Positions 34,719-42,759 of a DNA stretch of 64,000 nucleotides are shown here, piece by piece. The notes below the pieces were generated by a model. It saw only the letters and a program-made list of their open reading frames with translations. It did no database searches and had not been told where the DNA came from. The stretch comes from Lentzea kentuckyensis (lineage in GTDB: Bacteria > Actinomycetota > Actinomycetes > Mycobacteriales > Pseudonocardiaceae). How positions within the stretch are numbered: position 1 is the stretch's first letter; the number at the start of each line of letters is the position of its first letter. The stretch lies in assembly GCF_002150765.1 (NCBI RefSeq), contig NZ_MUYM01000027.1, positions 1 to 64,000 of the forward strand. The letters are read 5' to 3'. Position numbers and translations under genes: made by a program.

Positions 34719-34752
34719 GGCCGGCACGATCAGGTTCCTGATCGTGCCGGCC
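34719..34752. terminator. Bidirectional terminator between CBM2 and GH12 genes
   Basis: A perfect 15-base stem (34719-34733 with 34738-34752) and a GTTC loop lie between the convergent CBM2 and GH12 genes. T-tracts are weak, but the hairpin is exact and sits 10 bases after one stop and 16 bases after the other. Confidence 0.85.
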
Positions 34753-34768
34753 GGCGTTGTGCACTCGG

Positions 34769-35515
34769 TCAGTTCACCGTGGCCGAGAAGTTGTCCACGG
34801 CCAGGCCGACACCGCCGTTCCACGGCTCGAATCCGGCCTGGATGCTGGTGAGGTACCAGGAGTTGGTGATCGCCCCGCGGGCGCGCACGTCGTTGACGAA
34901 GTCGAGCACGTTGAACGACCAGGAGTTGATCGGCGACGGCGCGACGTAGGAGATGACGTTGTTGGATCCGTTGCTGCCGCGCCACACCTGCCAGGAACGG
35001 CCGCCGATCGTGGTGTTGCCGACGGCGCTGCCGATGGGCTGGATCGGCCCCTGGCGGTTGAACCAGATCATGATCTCCATCTGGTTCACGCCGTTGGTCT
35101 TCGGCGTGGGGTCGAGCCAGATGTCGTACGAGGCGTTGAAGGTGCCGCCCGCGTACCGGTAGGAGATCGAGGAACTGGCGTTGCGAATCCGGCTGACCTG
35201 CATCGGCAGGGTCGAGCCGGGGGAGCAGTTGGTGTAGTGGCAACCGAGGAAGACCGACGGGTACGACACCGGGGCGCCGTTGGTCGGGCTGGAACCCTGT
35301 TGGGTGGCAATGCGGAAGCCGGTCGACGTGACGTTGATGCACTGCTGGGCCGACGTGCCCCACCGGTTGTTCTGGACCACGTAGCGGCCCTGGATGGTGG
35401 TCGACCCGTACTGGTCGCAGATCGTCGTGTCGGCCTGGGCCGAGCCCGAGGTCGCGACGAAGATGCTCGCGACCAGCGCGCCCACGGCACTGAGGGCACG
35501 GATGTTCCTTCGCAT
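34769..35515 (-). CDS. celB: GH12 endo-beta-1,4-glucanase (CelB-like)
   Basis: A 248-residue secreted cellulase of family GH12, closely matching Streptomyces CelB in its catalytic domain. The signal peptide ends at about SAQA, then DTTICDQYG starts the mature enzyme. The catalytic residues are Glu147 (nucleophile, in MEIMIWF) and Glu230 (acid/base, in AGFEPW). Other hallmarks are GRYVVQNNRWG and SFNVLDFV. It lacks the CBM2 seen in some homologues, but the neighbouring protein has one. The ATG at 35515 has GAGAGGAG upstream. A perfect CebR-type box lies 21 bases upstream, so cellobiose-dependent derepression is likely. Confidence 0.96.
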   Translation of the reverse strand: MRRNIRALSAVGALVASIFVATSGSAQADTTICDQYGSTTIQGRYVVQNNRWGTSAQQCINVTSTGFRIATQQGSSPTNGAPVSYPSVFLGCHYTNCSPGSTLPMQVSRIRNASSSISYRYAGGTFNASYDIWLDPTPKTNGVNQMEIMIWFNRQGPIQPIGSAVGNTTIGGRSWQVWRGSNGSNNVISYVAPSPINSWSFNVLDFVNDVRARGAITNSWYLTSIQAGFEPWNGGVGLAVDNFSATVN

Positions 35516-35534
35516 GAGACTCCTCTCGCAGGTT

Positions 35535-35550
35535 CTGGGAGCGCTCCCAG
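35535..35550. promoter_or_regulatory. CebR-type operator
   Basis: CTGGGAGCGCTCCCAG is a perfect palindrome containing TGGGAGCGCTCCCA, the well-known binding site of CebR, the cellobiose-responsive LacI repressor of Streptomyces. It lies 20 bases upstream of the GH12 start. No CebR gene is in the window; the local LacI protein may or may not bind it. Confidence 0.85.
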
Positions 35551-35696
35551 AGTACCCTCCGAGGGCGATTCTTCGTTGGCGTGGAATGTTTTCGTTCCAG
35601 TTACCCCGAGCTCCGCTGGCCTCTAGGCTCGGATTCCGCCTTGTGCGCAACCTCGTTCTTCCGGGGCTGCGGATGCTTCTCGACTCGAGGGGGAAT

Positions 35697-36533
35697 GTGA
35701 AACCGGACGAGGACTACGAGGTCGTTCTCGCCGAGCGCCAGGCGCTCCTGGCCCAGGTCAGGGCCGGCGGCACCGCGATACCGGCGGACGACACCAGCGG
35801 CCAGGAGGTGACAGGGGCTTCCGGTGACGGCGCGGTGCGCGTGGTGATGCGGGATCGCCGAGTCGTCTCGGTCGTCGTCAGCCAGGCGGTGTCGGCGAAG
35901 TCCCGCCGCGAGGTCGTGGACCTGTTGCTGGAGGCGATCAATCCCGTGGTGAGGCAGTCGCTGGCACTGTCTCCGAAGGCTGGTGACCCAGGGCCGGACC
36001 TCGAGGCCGTCGGCAGCGGGTTGACGGAGGCCGCCCAGGAGGGCGGGCAGGCGCTGCGGCGGATCCAGGACGCGGTGGAGCAGTCGATGGCCAAACTGGC
36101 CGGCAAGGTCGGGGTCCGCGGGGACGCGTCACCTCAGTACGTCGACTTCCTGTTCGACGAGGCGCTGGAGGTGGTGCGGTCCATGCGGGCCGCGCTCGAC
36201 AGTGATGCCTCGGCACCGATCACCGGTGAGGGGCGGGACGAGGCGAACGAGGTCGTCGTCGCCGTGTGCCAGGGCGAGCTCAGCCAGGTGACGCTGAGCA
36301 GTTCCGCGTTGCAGATGTCGCCGGGCGAGTTCGGACGGGCCGTCCAGCGGGCGGTCAACGACGCGCTGACGGACTGGGAGCGGCGCAGTGCGGAGGCGAA
36401 CCGGCAACCGCACGACCCGGAGGCGTTGCGGCAGCTGGCAGAGCGGGCCGGTGCCGTGCGGCGGCAGAGCATGGAGCACTTACACACCTACACGAACAGC
36501 ATGACCGCGATCATGCGCAACGTGGACCAGTAA
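35697..36533 (+). CDS. Tandem YbaB/EbfC-like protein of secretion cassette
   Basis: A 278-residue protein, from GTG 35697 preceded by GAGGGGG. Two similar halves each follow a YbaB-like plan: a beta hairpin (VRVVMRDRRVVSVVVSQAV, about 47-65) and a helix (SRREVVDLLLEAINPVV), and again (EVVVAVCQGELSQVTLSSSA, about 185-204) with helix EFGRAVQRAVNDALTDWE. In actinobacteria single YbaB-like proteins often begin type VII-linked operons; a fused pair with a central helix is unusual. It is followed 14 bases later by a WXG100/EspC-like gene. No enzyme activity is expected; it may be a chaperone, nucleoid-like or secretion-associated protein. Confidence 0.78.
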   Translation: MKPDEDYEVVLAERQALLAQVRAGGTAIPADDTSGQEVTGASGDGAVRVVMRDRRVVSVVVSQAVSAKSRREVVDLLLEAINPVVRQSLALSPKAGDPGPDLEAVGSGLTEAAQEGGQALRRIQDAVEQSMAKLAGKVGVRGDASPQYVDFLFDEALEVVRSMRAALDSDASAPITGEGRDEANEVVVAVCQGELSQVTLSSSALQMSPGEFGRAVQRAVNDALTDWERRSAEANRQPHDPEALRQLAERAGAVRRQSMEHLHTYTNSMTAIMRNVDQ

Positions 36534-36547
36534 CAGGGGGTTGCACG

Positions 36548-36874
36548 GTGGCAGGGGGATTCACGGTAAATCCGGAGGAAGTGGGCGGAGCGGCCAAGAA
36601 CCTCCAGGGGGCGGGGCAGTCGCTCGCCAACACGATCGCCCAGTTCCAGTCGCAGGTCTCGGCTCTTGGTGACGCGTTCGGCGACGACGACCTCGGCTCG
36701 GTCCTCGGGATGATCTACGAGGTCGCCTCCGAGGTGGCGTTCGAGAGCTTCCAGGACAACGCGGAGGGCCTGCAGGAGATCGGTCAGACGCTGCAGGAGA
36801 TGGCCGCCCACTACGCCGAGGTCGACTCGGCGGGCCGGGACTCGTTCCAGCAGGTGCTGGGAGGTCTGTCATGA
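36548..36874 (+). CDS. WXG100/EspC-like small secretion-associated protein
   Basis: A 108-residue helical protein from GTG 36548 with AGGGGG upstream. FTVNPEEVGGAAKNLQGAGQ opens a helical hairpin of the ESX type (EspC/DUF2580-like); the classical W-x-G is absent, with AFGDDDLGS at the turn. Acidic C-terminus, no signal peptide and no membrane span. It overlaps the next gene by four bases (ATGA). By context it should be a type VII secretion substrate or a chaperone partner for the following WXG-like protein. It needs an ESX system encoded elsewhere, since none is in the window. Confidence 0.8.
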   Translation: MAGGFTVNPEEVGGAAKNLQGAGQSLANTIAQFQSQVSALGDAFGDDDLGSVLGMIYEVASEVAFESFQDNAEGLQEIGQTLQEMAAHYAEVDSAGRDSFQQVLGGLS

Positions 36875-37371
36875 CGAGCGGGGTCATGTTGCCGCCCGAG
36901 CTGGCCGGACTGCTCAACACGCTCGGATTCAACTGGCCGCTCAGCGACGAGGGCAAGCTCTTCGACCTCGCCGGGCAGTGGTCGGGGTTCGCCGATCGGC
37001 TGGGACCCGCCGCCGCCGAGGCGGACGGTCACGCCCAGCAGGTGCTCGGCAACAACTCCGGTGCCGCGATGGAGAAGTTCGGGGCGTTCTGGTCCGACGG
37101 CGAGTCGCCGAAGCAGAACCTCGACGACGGCGCGACGGCGTCCACGCTGATCGGGACCGGCCTCTACGTGTGCGCCGGTGTGGTCGTGGCGTTGAAGATC
37201 GCCGTGGTGGTGCAACTGGCGATGCTCGCCGTCGAGATCGCGCAGGCCATCGCCACGGCCGTGCCGACGCTGGGTGCCTCCCTGCTGGAGATCCCGATCT
37301 TCAAGAAGATCACCGACCTGCTGCTGGACCAGGCGCTGGACCTGGCGATCAACTCGGTGCTCAATGGCTAG
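36871..37371 (+). CDS. WXG100-like protein with hydrophobic C-terminal segment
   Basis: A 166-residue protein. The N-terminus (PPELAGLLNTLGFNWPLSDE, then LAGQWSGFADRLGPAAAEAD) is the WXG100-like N-terminal plan of actinobacterial polymorphic toxins, followed by NNSGAAMEKFGAFW. Residues about 90-150 are very hydrophobic (VCAGVVVALKIAVVVQLAML). In typical toxins this region continues straight into a toxin domain in the same chain; here a stop follows and the toxin-like domain begins in an overlapping +1 frame. It may be the secreted delivery half of a split toxin. No enzymatic motif is visible. Confidence 0.8.
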   Translation: MTSGVMLPPELAGLLNTLGFNWPLSDEGKLFDLAGQWSGFADRLGPAAAEADGHAQQVLGNNSGAAMEKFGAFWSDGESPKQNLDDGATASTLIGTGLYVCAGVVVALKIAVVVQLAMLAVEIAQAIATAVPTLGASLLEIPIFKKITDLLLDQALDLAINSVLNG

Positions 37372-37924
37372 GCGCGGCGGCGGCAAGGCGGCCAAAGCCG
37401 GCGCCGGCATCCTGAAGCCCGCCCTCAAGGGGCTGCGCAAGGCGAAGCGGCCGGCCGGCAAGGCCGCCAAGTCGGCGGCGAGGGTCCCGAAGCCGAAGCC
37501 GGTACCGGGAGCGTGGCTCAACAAGCTCAGCGCCAAGGACAAGGCGAGCTACGCCCGTCTCAAGGACGCCGTGAGCGCGTCCCGCAACCGCACGCCGGCC
37601 CAGATGCGCGCCAGCCTCTCTCGCCGCCAGCTCCGCAAGGGCAAGCAGAAGCCCTGGCTGCGCTCGATGTTCGTGGGCTCGGACATCGAGAAGGACGCCG
37701 CGCGCCGCGTGCGCAGGGACACGAACATCGCCCACCTCGGGACGAGTCAACCCGGCAGGGCGGTTCCGGACTTCCGGATCGGCGGACAGCACAACGTGGA
37801 TGTCACCGGTGGCAGCCCGTCTTCGCTGCGCACGCACATGAACCGGCCGTACTACAGTCACCCGGACCAGATATTGACGTACCCGTCGTTGCCCAAATCG
37901 ACGCTCGACGCCATCTTCCGGTAG
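37364..37924 (+). CDS. Basic protein with putative nuclease toxin domain
   Basis: A 186-residue protein starting at ATG 37364, overlapping the previous gene by 8 bases. Residues 1-60 are rich in Lys/Arg/Ala and probably flexible. The C-terminal part GSDIEKDAARRVRRDTNI (105-122) and VPDFRIGGQHNVDVTGGSPS (134-153) with MNRPYYSHPDQILTYPSLP resembles toxin tips of contact-dependent systems. Asp136 (in PDF) and Asp146 (in NVDVTG) could be metal ligands, suggesting a restriction-endonuclease-like nuclease; this is inference. The protein at 37931 follows after 6 bases and is the natural immunity candidate. There is no signal peptide. Confidence 0.72.
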   Translation: MARRGGGKAAKAGAGILKPALKGLRKAKRPAGKAAKSAARVPKPKPVPGAWLNKLSAKDKASYARLKDAVSASRNRTPAQMRASLSRRQLRKGKQKPWLRSMFVGSDIEKDAARRVRRDTNIAHLGTSQPGRAVPDFRIGGQHNVDVTGGSPSSLRTHMNRPYYSHPDQILTYPSLPKSTLDAIFR

Positions 37925-37930
37925 GGATCC

Positions 37931-38596
37931 ATGCACAACCACGTGAAGGAAGAATTCGAGTACCGCAAGATCATCGAGTCCGCGGCGACGATCGCCGACC
38001 TCGACTTCGAGCGATGCTCGTTCGTCGGCGGGGTGATCATGCAGGCGGCCGACGACCCCGCCTACGAACTGGTGGTCCGCAACGTCGCCCTGCGCAACTG
38101 CAAGGCGGGCAACGTCGAGCTGTACGGCGTTCGGTTCGAGGACGTCACGGTCGACACCCTGAGCCACCCCAAGCCCCTCGAGATCGAAGCCTGCGTCTGC
38201 ACGCACGTGGTTCTCCGCGGCAAGGTCGGCGCCGTCCGCTTCGCCGCGGCGATCGAGGACGACGCGCGCGCGGTGCTGGCCCCGGCGGCCGCGAAACTGT
38301 ACGAGGACGTCGACTGGGCGCTGGACATCACCGAGGCCGAGTTCAGCGACGCCGAGATCTGGGACGTTCCAGGACATCTGGTGAGACGCGACCCGGAAAC
38401 CCAGTTCCTCGTCCACCGCGCCGCGGCCGCGGCGGCGGAGATCGACGCACTGTCGGAGGACGCCCAGCTCATCGTCGAACGCGCCGCCGAGGCTCCGTAC
38501 GAGACGAGCGTGGTGGCGGCCCCGAAGCGGTCCAAGAGCTTCCAGGAGCAGCTCGACGCACTCCACGAGCTGCGCGACCTGGGCATCGCCGAATGA
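37931..38596 (+). CDS. Putative immunity protein (pentapeptide-like strand repeats)
   Basis: A 221-residue cytosolic protein of no known family. Residues about 15-90 carry strand-like repeats (DLDFERCSFVGGVIMQ, LVVRNVALRNCKAGNVELYG, VRFEDVTVDTL) reminiscent of a short beta-helix of pentapeptide type, followed by helices rich in Ala and Glu. It lies six bases after the putative toxin gene with no promoter between, which is the usual place for an immunity gene. Acidic in composition, in contrast to the basic toxin. Function assigned from context only. Confidence 0.65.
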   Translation: MHNHVKEEFEYRKIIESAATIADLDFERCSFVGGVIMQAADDPAYELVVRNVALRNCKAGNVELYGVRFEDVTVDTLSHPKPLEIEACVCTHVVLRGKVGAVRFAAAIEDDARAVLAPAAAKLYEDVDWALDITEAEFSDAEIWDVPGHLVRRDPETQFLVHRAAAAAAEIDALSEDAQLIVERAAEAPYETSVVAAPKRSKSFQEQLDALHELRDLGIAE

Positions 38597-38648
38597 TCCA
38601 CCTGAGTAGCCTTCTGCCCATGTCCGCCCCGCGCCACACAGGAGCACG

Positions 38649-39083
38649 ATGATCACCGATGTGTTCAGCGCCGGACCCGACACCCTGCCCGGTTACCGCG
38701 CCGCCGGCTTCCCCGACCCGACGACCTTCGGCTACCGCACGGTGCGCGCCAGGGGACTGGACCCGGTCGCGCTCGCGTCACTGGACGTGCTGGTCTCCGG
38801 CGTTCCGTACGAGATCGCCCTGGACACCGCGGGCACGTCTCCCTCGGACAACCCGAACCTGTACGAGGCCCCGGTGATCACCACCCTCAGCGAGCGGGTC
38901 GTGCGGTTCCTGCCGTCGATCGACGACCGGAGCATCGACCAGCTGGCCGCGGACTGGCAGGACTCCCCGGAACTGACCGACCGCGACTCCGCCGCGCTGA
39001 GCTCGTGGCTGCGCCAGGTGGCCGACCTGTGCCGCAGCACCGTCCCGGCCGGAAACCTCCTGTTCGTCTGGAACTGTCTATGA
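38649..39083 (+). CDS. Hypothetical protein of the toxin cassette
   Basis: A 144-residue protein of unknown family. It contains PYEIALDTAGTSPSDNPNLY and WLRQVADLCRSTVPAGNLLF, with no signal peptide or membrane span. It overlaps the next gene by four bases (TATGA). The 52-base gap after the preceding gene could hold its own promoter, but it is on the same strand and probably in the same unit. It may be a second immunity protein or a chaperone. No enzymatic motif recognised. Confidence 0.7.
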   Translation: MITDVFSAGPDTLPGYRAAGFPDPTTFGYRTVRARGLDPVALASLDVLVSGVPYEIALDTAGTSPSDNPNLYEAPVITTLSERVVRFLPSIDDRSIDQLAADWQDSPELTDRDSAALSSWLRQVADLCRSTVPAGNLLFVWNCL

Positions 39084-39403
39084 ACATCACCGTGCGCCAG
39101 TTCGAAGCCGCCCAGCGACACCGGTGGCTGCAGGCCGCCTACTACCACTACGACGTCGTCGAAACCACGCTCGACAACCCGGCGATCACCGACGACCCCA
39201 ACATCAGCACCCCCGGCTCCGGCGACGCGGTCCCGCTGGACTACCCGGACGCGCTCGTGGGCGGCTCCAACCCGGTCTACGTGACACCGGAAACCGAGAC
39301 CAGCGAACGAGCCCACCTCAGCCGGCCAGGGGTGACCGAGCCCGGTCAGCTGATCACCTACGCCCCGGCCACCGACGAGCTCCTGGCGGAAATCTTCCAG
39401 TGA
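39080..39403 (+). CDS. Hypothetical protein of the toxin cassette
   Basis: A 107-residue protein of unknown family, starting at ATG 39080 inside the preceding stop. NITVRQFEAAQRHRWLQAAY opens it and the rest is rich in Pro, Asp and Thr, with little predicted structure. It is coupled to the gene at 38649 and closes the cassette; the next gene runs in the opposite direction 15 bases later. It could be an immunity or regulatory peptide, but the sequence gives no direct clue. Confidence 0.65.
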   Translation: MNITVRQFEAAQRHRWLQAAYYHYDVVETTLDNPAITDDPNISTPGSGDAVPLDYPDALVGGSNPVYVTPETETSERAHLSRPGVTEPGQLITYAPATDELLAEIFQ

Positions 39404-39418
39404 CCCGCCTGCCGCCGT

Positions 39419-40021
39419 TCAGCCCACGAAGGTCGCGACGATGGCTGCCGCGGTAGGGGTGACCCTGACCTCGGCGGCACGCAGCCGTGGATGGTTCAGC
39501 CAGTAGGTTCGGGCTTCGTCGGGTTGCCCTTCGTGCACGGGCGGCCAGCTCGTCATCGGGGCGAAGTCGTCCAGGACGACCAGACCACCCAGCCGCAGCC
39601 AGTCCGCCGGCTCGAGCGGTGGCTCCGTGCCCTTGCCCTGACCGCCACCGTCGAGCACGAGCAGATCGAACGGAGCGCTGCCGCCCAGCTCCCGCCAGTC
39701 CCCGGTGCGCACCTCCACCCGTGGGTCGTCGGCGAACACCGCGGCGGCGATCTCCGCTCGCGCCGGGTCTCGTTCCACGCTGACGATCCGGACGCCTGGG
39801 CGAGCGCCGGAGGCCAACCACGCCAGGCCGACCCCGCAGCCGGTCCCGGTCTCGCCGATCACCCCGGCACCGACGCCGCCCGCGAGCGTCCGCAGCAGCC
39901 GGCCCTGCTCAGGCAGGCAGGAATGGGCGAAGCCGGCCCGGCGAGCCGCCCGCACCGCGGTCGCGACCAACGGCGGAAGATCGACGCAGTGGTCGTAGGC
40001 GGCCGTCCCTGACGCTGTCAC
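39419..40021 (-). CDS. SAM-dependent O-methyltransferase-like protein
   Basis: A protein of about 200 residues from GTG 40021 (start uncertain). VIGETGTGCGVGLAWLAS is the SAM loop (GxGxG), VRIVSVERDPARAEIA ends in the acidic ribose-binding residue, and FDLLVLDGGG and LRLGGLVVLDDFAP match the class I methyltransferase fold, as in O-methyltransferase family 3. Length is short but compatible. It is convergent with the toxin cassette and divergent from the NB-ARC regulator. The acceptor is unknown. Confidence 0.85.
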   Translation of the reverse strand: MTASGTAAYDHCVDLPPLVATAVRAARRAGFAHSCLPEQGRLLRTLAGGVGAGVIGETGTGCGVGLAWLASGARPGVRIVSVERDPARAEIAAAVFADDPRVEVRTGDWRELGGSAPFDLLVLDGGGQGKGTEPPLEPADWLRLGGLVVLDDFAPMTSWPPVHEGQPDEARTYWLNHPRLRAAEVRVTPTAAAIVATFVG

Positions 40022-40164
40022 GAGCCAATCGTGCCCCGCCGGCCGTGCGCCGTCCGGTGATTGCCGACGAGCCACACCACTAGCCTGTCTCGGCGGTGAC
40101 CGGGCGGGGAGTCGGCTACCTTGTGTTGTGGTCGGGCTGCGGTGGGTCACCGCGTGGAGGGGTC

Positions 40165-42651
40165 GTGGGCGCTGATCCGAGTCGCATTCGGACGCGGGCC
40201 GATCTGGTTCGTGAGCTGGAGCTGTTGCGCGGCAACGCGGCGCGGGGGAGTGGGCGGACCAGGGTGTCGCTGGCCGAGCTGGCCAAGCGGATCGACGTGC
40301 CGCGCTCGACCGTGCACACCTACCTGACCGGACAGACGCTGTTGCCCGCCGAGGTGCTGGACCGGATCGTCATCGCGTTGGACGGCGGGCCCGAGGATCA
40401 CGCGCGGTGGGCCGACGCGTGGGACCGGGTCGCGGCGCACGAGCACACCTTCAAGCAGGCGCCGGCGGTGGTGGTGCCCCGGCAGTTGCCGGCGGATGTC
40501 AGGGCGTTCGTCGGGCGCGCGGGCGAACTCGAGGAGCTCGACGGGTTGCTGGAGCAGCCGAACCGGACCGTGGTGCTGTCGGCCATCGCGGGCACGCCCG
40601 GTGTCGGGAAGACCGCGCTGGCCGTGCACTGGGGGCATCGGGTCGCGGAGCGGTTTCCGGACGGGCAGCTCTACCTGAACCTGCGTGGATACGATCCCGG
40701 CGCGCCGGTGTCCGCGGCCGATGCGGCGTTGACGTTGCTGCACGCGTTGGGAATCAAGGACGTTCCGCAAGGGCTGGACGAACGCGTCGGTTCGCTGCGG
40801 TCGGCGTTGGCCGGCAAGCGGATGCTTCTGGTGTTCGACAACGCGGGCAGCGCCGAACAGGTGCGGCCGCTGCTGCCTGCCACGCCGTCCTGCTTCGCGG
40901 TCGTCACCAGCCGCGACACGCTGACCGGGCTGTCCGTCATCGAAGGCGCGCACCGGCTGGACCTCGACGTGCTGACGATGGACGAGGCACTGCTGCTGCT
41001 CAGGAACCTGCTCGGCCACCGCGTCGACTACGAGCGCGAGGCGGCGATCGAACTGGCCGAGCTGTGCGCCCGGTTGCCGCTCGCGATCAGGATCCTGGCC
41101 GAGCTGGCCCGCCTGGAGCCGCTCAAGGACGTCGTCGGGCACCTCGAGGCCGAGCGCCTCGATCTTCTCGACAGCAGTGGTGATCCGCGGAGCATGGTGC
41201 GGGCGGTGTTCTCGTGGTCCTACCGGCAACTCAGGCCGGAAGCGGCCGAGTTCTTCCGGTTGCTCGGGTGTCATCCTGGCCGCGACTTCGACGTGCCCGC
41301 CGCCGCGGCGCTGGTCGGCGGCGACCTGGCCGACGCCGCACTGCGGATCGAGCTGCTGGTGAGAGCGAACCTCGTGCAGGGCGACGGCCGGTACGAGATG
41401 CACGACCTGCTGCGCGAATACAGCCGCGAGCTCGTCACCGCGGTCCCGGAATCCGTCACCCGACCCGCGAAGGTGCGGCTGATCGACCACTACGCCGAGG
41501 CTCACACCGCGGCCTTCACCCAGGTCTATCCGCAGTTTCACCGGGGTGAGCAGGTGGACCTGGTCTGGCTGACCGACCCACGTGCGTGGTTGACCGCGGA
41601 GGCGGACAACGTGGTCGAGATCGTGCAGCTCGCCGCCGACCTGGGGCTCGGTCCGACGGCCCGCCGGCTCGCCGAGACCGCCAAGCGGCACCTGGAGACG
41701 ACTTCTCGCACCGCGCAGGCAATGCGTATGCAACGCACGGCACTGAGTTCGGCCCAGGCCGACGGTGACCTGGCGGGTGAGGCGGAAGCGCTGCGGGGCC
41801 TCGGCGTGGTCGCCGAGGCGATGGGAGCCCAGCTCGACGCGCTCGACTGGTTGCAGCGCAGTGCGGACATCTGGCGGGCGATCGGTGACCCGGAGCGTCA
41901 GGCGGCGGTCCTGAACAGCATCGGGATCACGCTCGCCGAGCTGGGCCGGTTCGACGAGGCGGTCGCGGCACTGGAGGAGTCCATCGCGTTGTCCGAGGAA
42001 GCGGGCAACAAGCACAACGTCGCGATCAACCGGATGAACCTCGGTCGCACGCTGGAACAGCGCGGCCTGCTCGACAGGTCGCTCGCCAACCACCGCGAGG
42101 CGCTGCGCACGTTCCAGACGGTCGGCGACGAGCTCGGCGTGGCGCACGCGTCGACCAACGTCGCCAACGTGCTCAACCAGCTGGGCGAGCACGGCGAGGC
42201 GGTCTTGCTGCTGGAGGAGGCGCTGACCGGCTACCGCAAGCTGGACAGCCGGGTCGGCGAGACGTTCGTCGTCAAGTTCCTCGGCTCGGTGCACGCGGCA
42301 AAGGGCGAGCACCGCCTGGCGATCGACCGCTACGAGGAGGCGTTGCTCCTCGCCAGGGAGGTCGGCGACCTGAATCTGCAGGTCGAGTTGCTCAACCACC
42401 TCGGCTTCGTCCGGTGCCGGGCCGGTGACCACGTGGCCGCCAGGGAGGCGCACCACGACGCGCTCGCGCTCGCCTGCGAACACGGACACCGGCTGGAGGA
42501 GGCCAGGGCACAGGAAGGGCTCGGCGGAGTCGCGCGTGCCACCGGTGCCGTCGAGAGCGCCAAACGGCACTGGCGGAAGGCGCTCGAACGGTACGAGGCC
42601 ATGGGTGTCGCGCAGGCGGAACCGCTACGCACCGCTCTCGCCGAGCTCTGA
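40165..42651 (+). CDS. HTH-NB-ARC-TPR regulator
   Basis: An 828-residue STAND-class ATPase. The N-terminal XRE-type HTH (VSLAELAKRIDVPRSTVHTY, near 33-60) is followed by NB-ARC with P-loop GTPGVGKTAL (about 150-160), MLLVFDNAG (Walker B), VTSRD and the MHD-like MHDLLREYS. The C-terminal third is a TPR array (AEALRGLGVVAEAMG, AAVLNSIGITLAELGRFDEA, VAINRMNLGRTLEQRG and others). GTG 40165 with GGAGGGG was chosen. Such proteins act as ligand- or stress-gated regulators in Streptomyces-like bacteria, and some take part in phage defence. The partner is unknown; a secreted-protein gene follows. Confidence 0.93.
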   Translation: MGADPSRIRTRADLVRELELLRGNAARGSGRTRVSLAELAKRIDVPRSTVHTYLTGQTLLPAEVLDRIVIALDGGPEDHARWADAWDRVAAHEHTFKQAPAVVVPRQLPADVRAFVGRAGELEELDGLLEQPNRTVVLSAIAGTPGVGKTALAVHWGHRVAERFPDGQLYLNLRGYDPGAPVSAADAALTLLHALGIKDVPQGLDERVGSLRSALAGKRMLLVFDNAGSAEQVRPLLPATPSCFAVVTSRDTLTGLSVIEGAHRLDLDVLTMDEALLLLRNLLGHRVDYEREAAIELAELCARLPLAIRILAELARLEPLKDVVGHLEAERLDLLDSSGDPRSMVRAVFSWSYRQLRPEAAEFFRLLGCHPGRDFDVPAAAALVGGDLADAALRIELLVRANLVQGDGRYEMHDLLREYSRELVTAVPESVTRPAKVRLIDHYAEAHTAAFTQVYPQFHRGEQVDLVWLTDPRAWLTAEADNVVEIVQLAADLGLGPTARRLAETAKRHLETTSRTAQAMRMQRTALSSAQADGDLAGEAEALRGLGVVAEAMGAQLDALDWLQRSADIWRAIGDPERQAAVLNSIGITLAELGRFDEAVAALEESIALSEEAGNKHNVAINRMNLGRTLEQRGLLDRSLANHREALRTFQTVGDELGVAHASTNVANVLNQLGEHGEAVLLLEEALTGYRKLDSRVGETFVVKFLGSVHAAKGEHRLAIDRYEEALLLAREVGDLNLQVELLNHLGFVRCRAGDHVAAREAHHDALALACEHGHRLEEARAQEGLGGVARATGAVESAKRHWRKALERYEAMGVAQAEPLRTALAEL

Positions 42652-42759
42652 CCGTCCAGCTTTGTCCAGCCCTGTCCAGGATCGCCCGTTCGGCGGGGTG
42701 ACCGCTGCTGAAGTAGGCGGCACACGTTCGAACAAGTGAATGGCGAGAGGGACACACAG

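Noticed and set aside
34769..35515. Antisense frame at 34757-35626 as an alternative gene
   Set aside because: The GH12 reading is certain from its catalytic motifs, so the opposite frame is a shadow.
40147..42570. 807-residue open frame on the minus strand
   Set aside because: It is antisense to the HTH-NB-ARC-TPR gene and has shadow-type composition.
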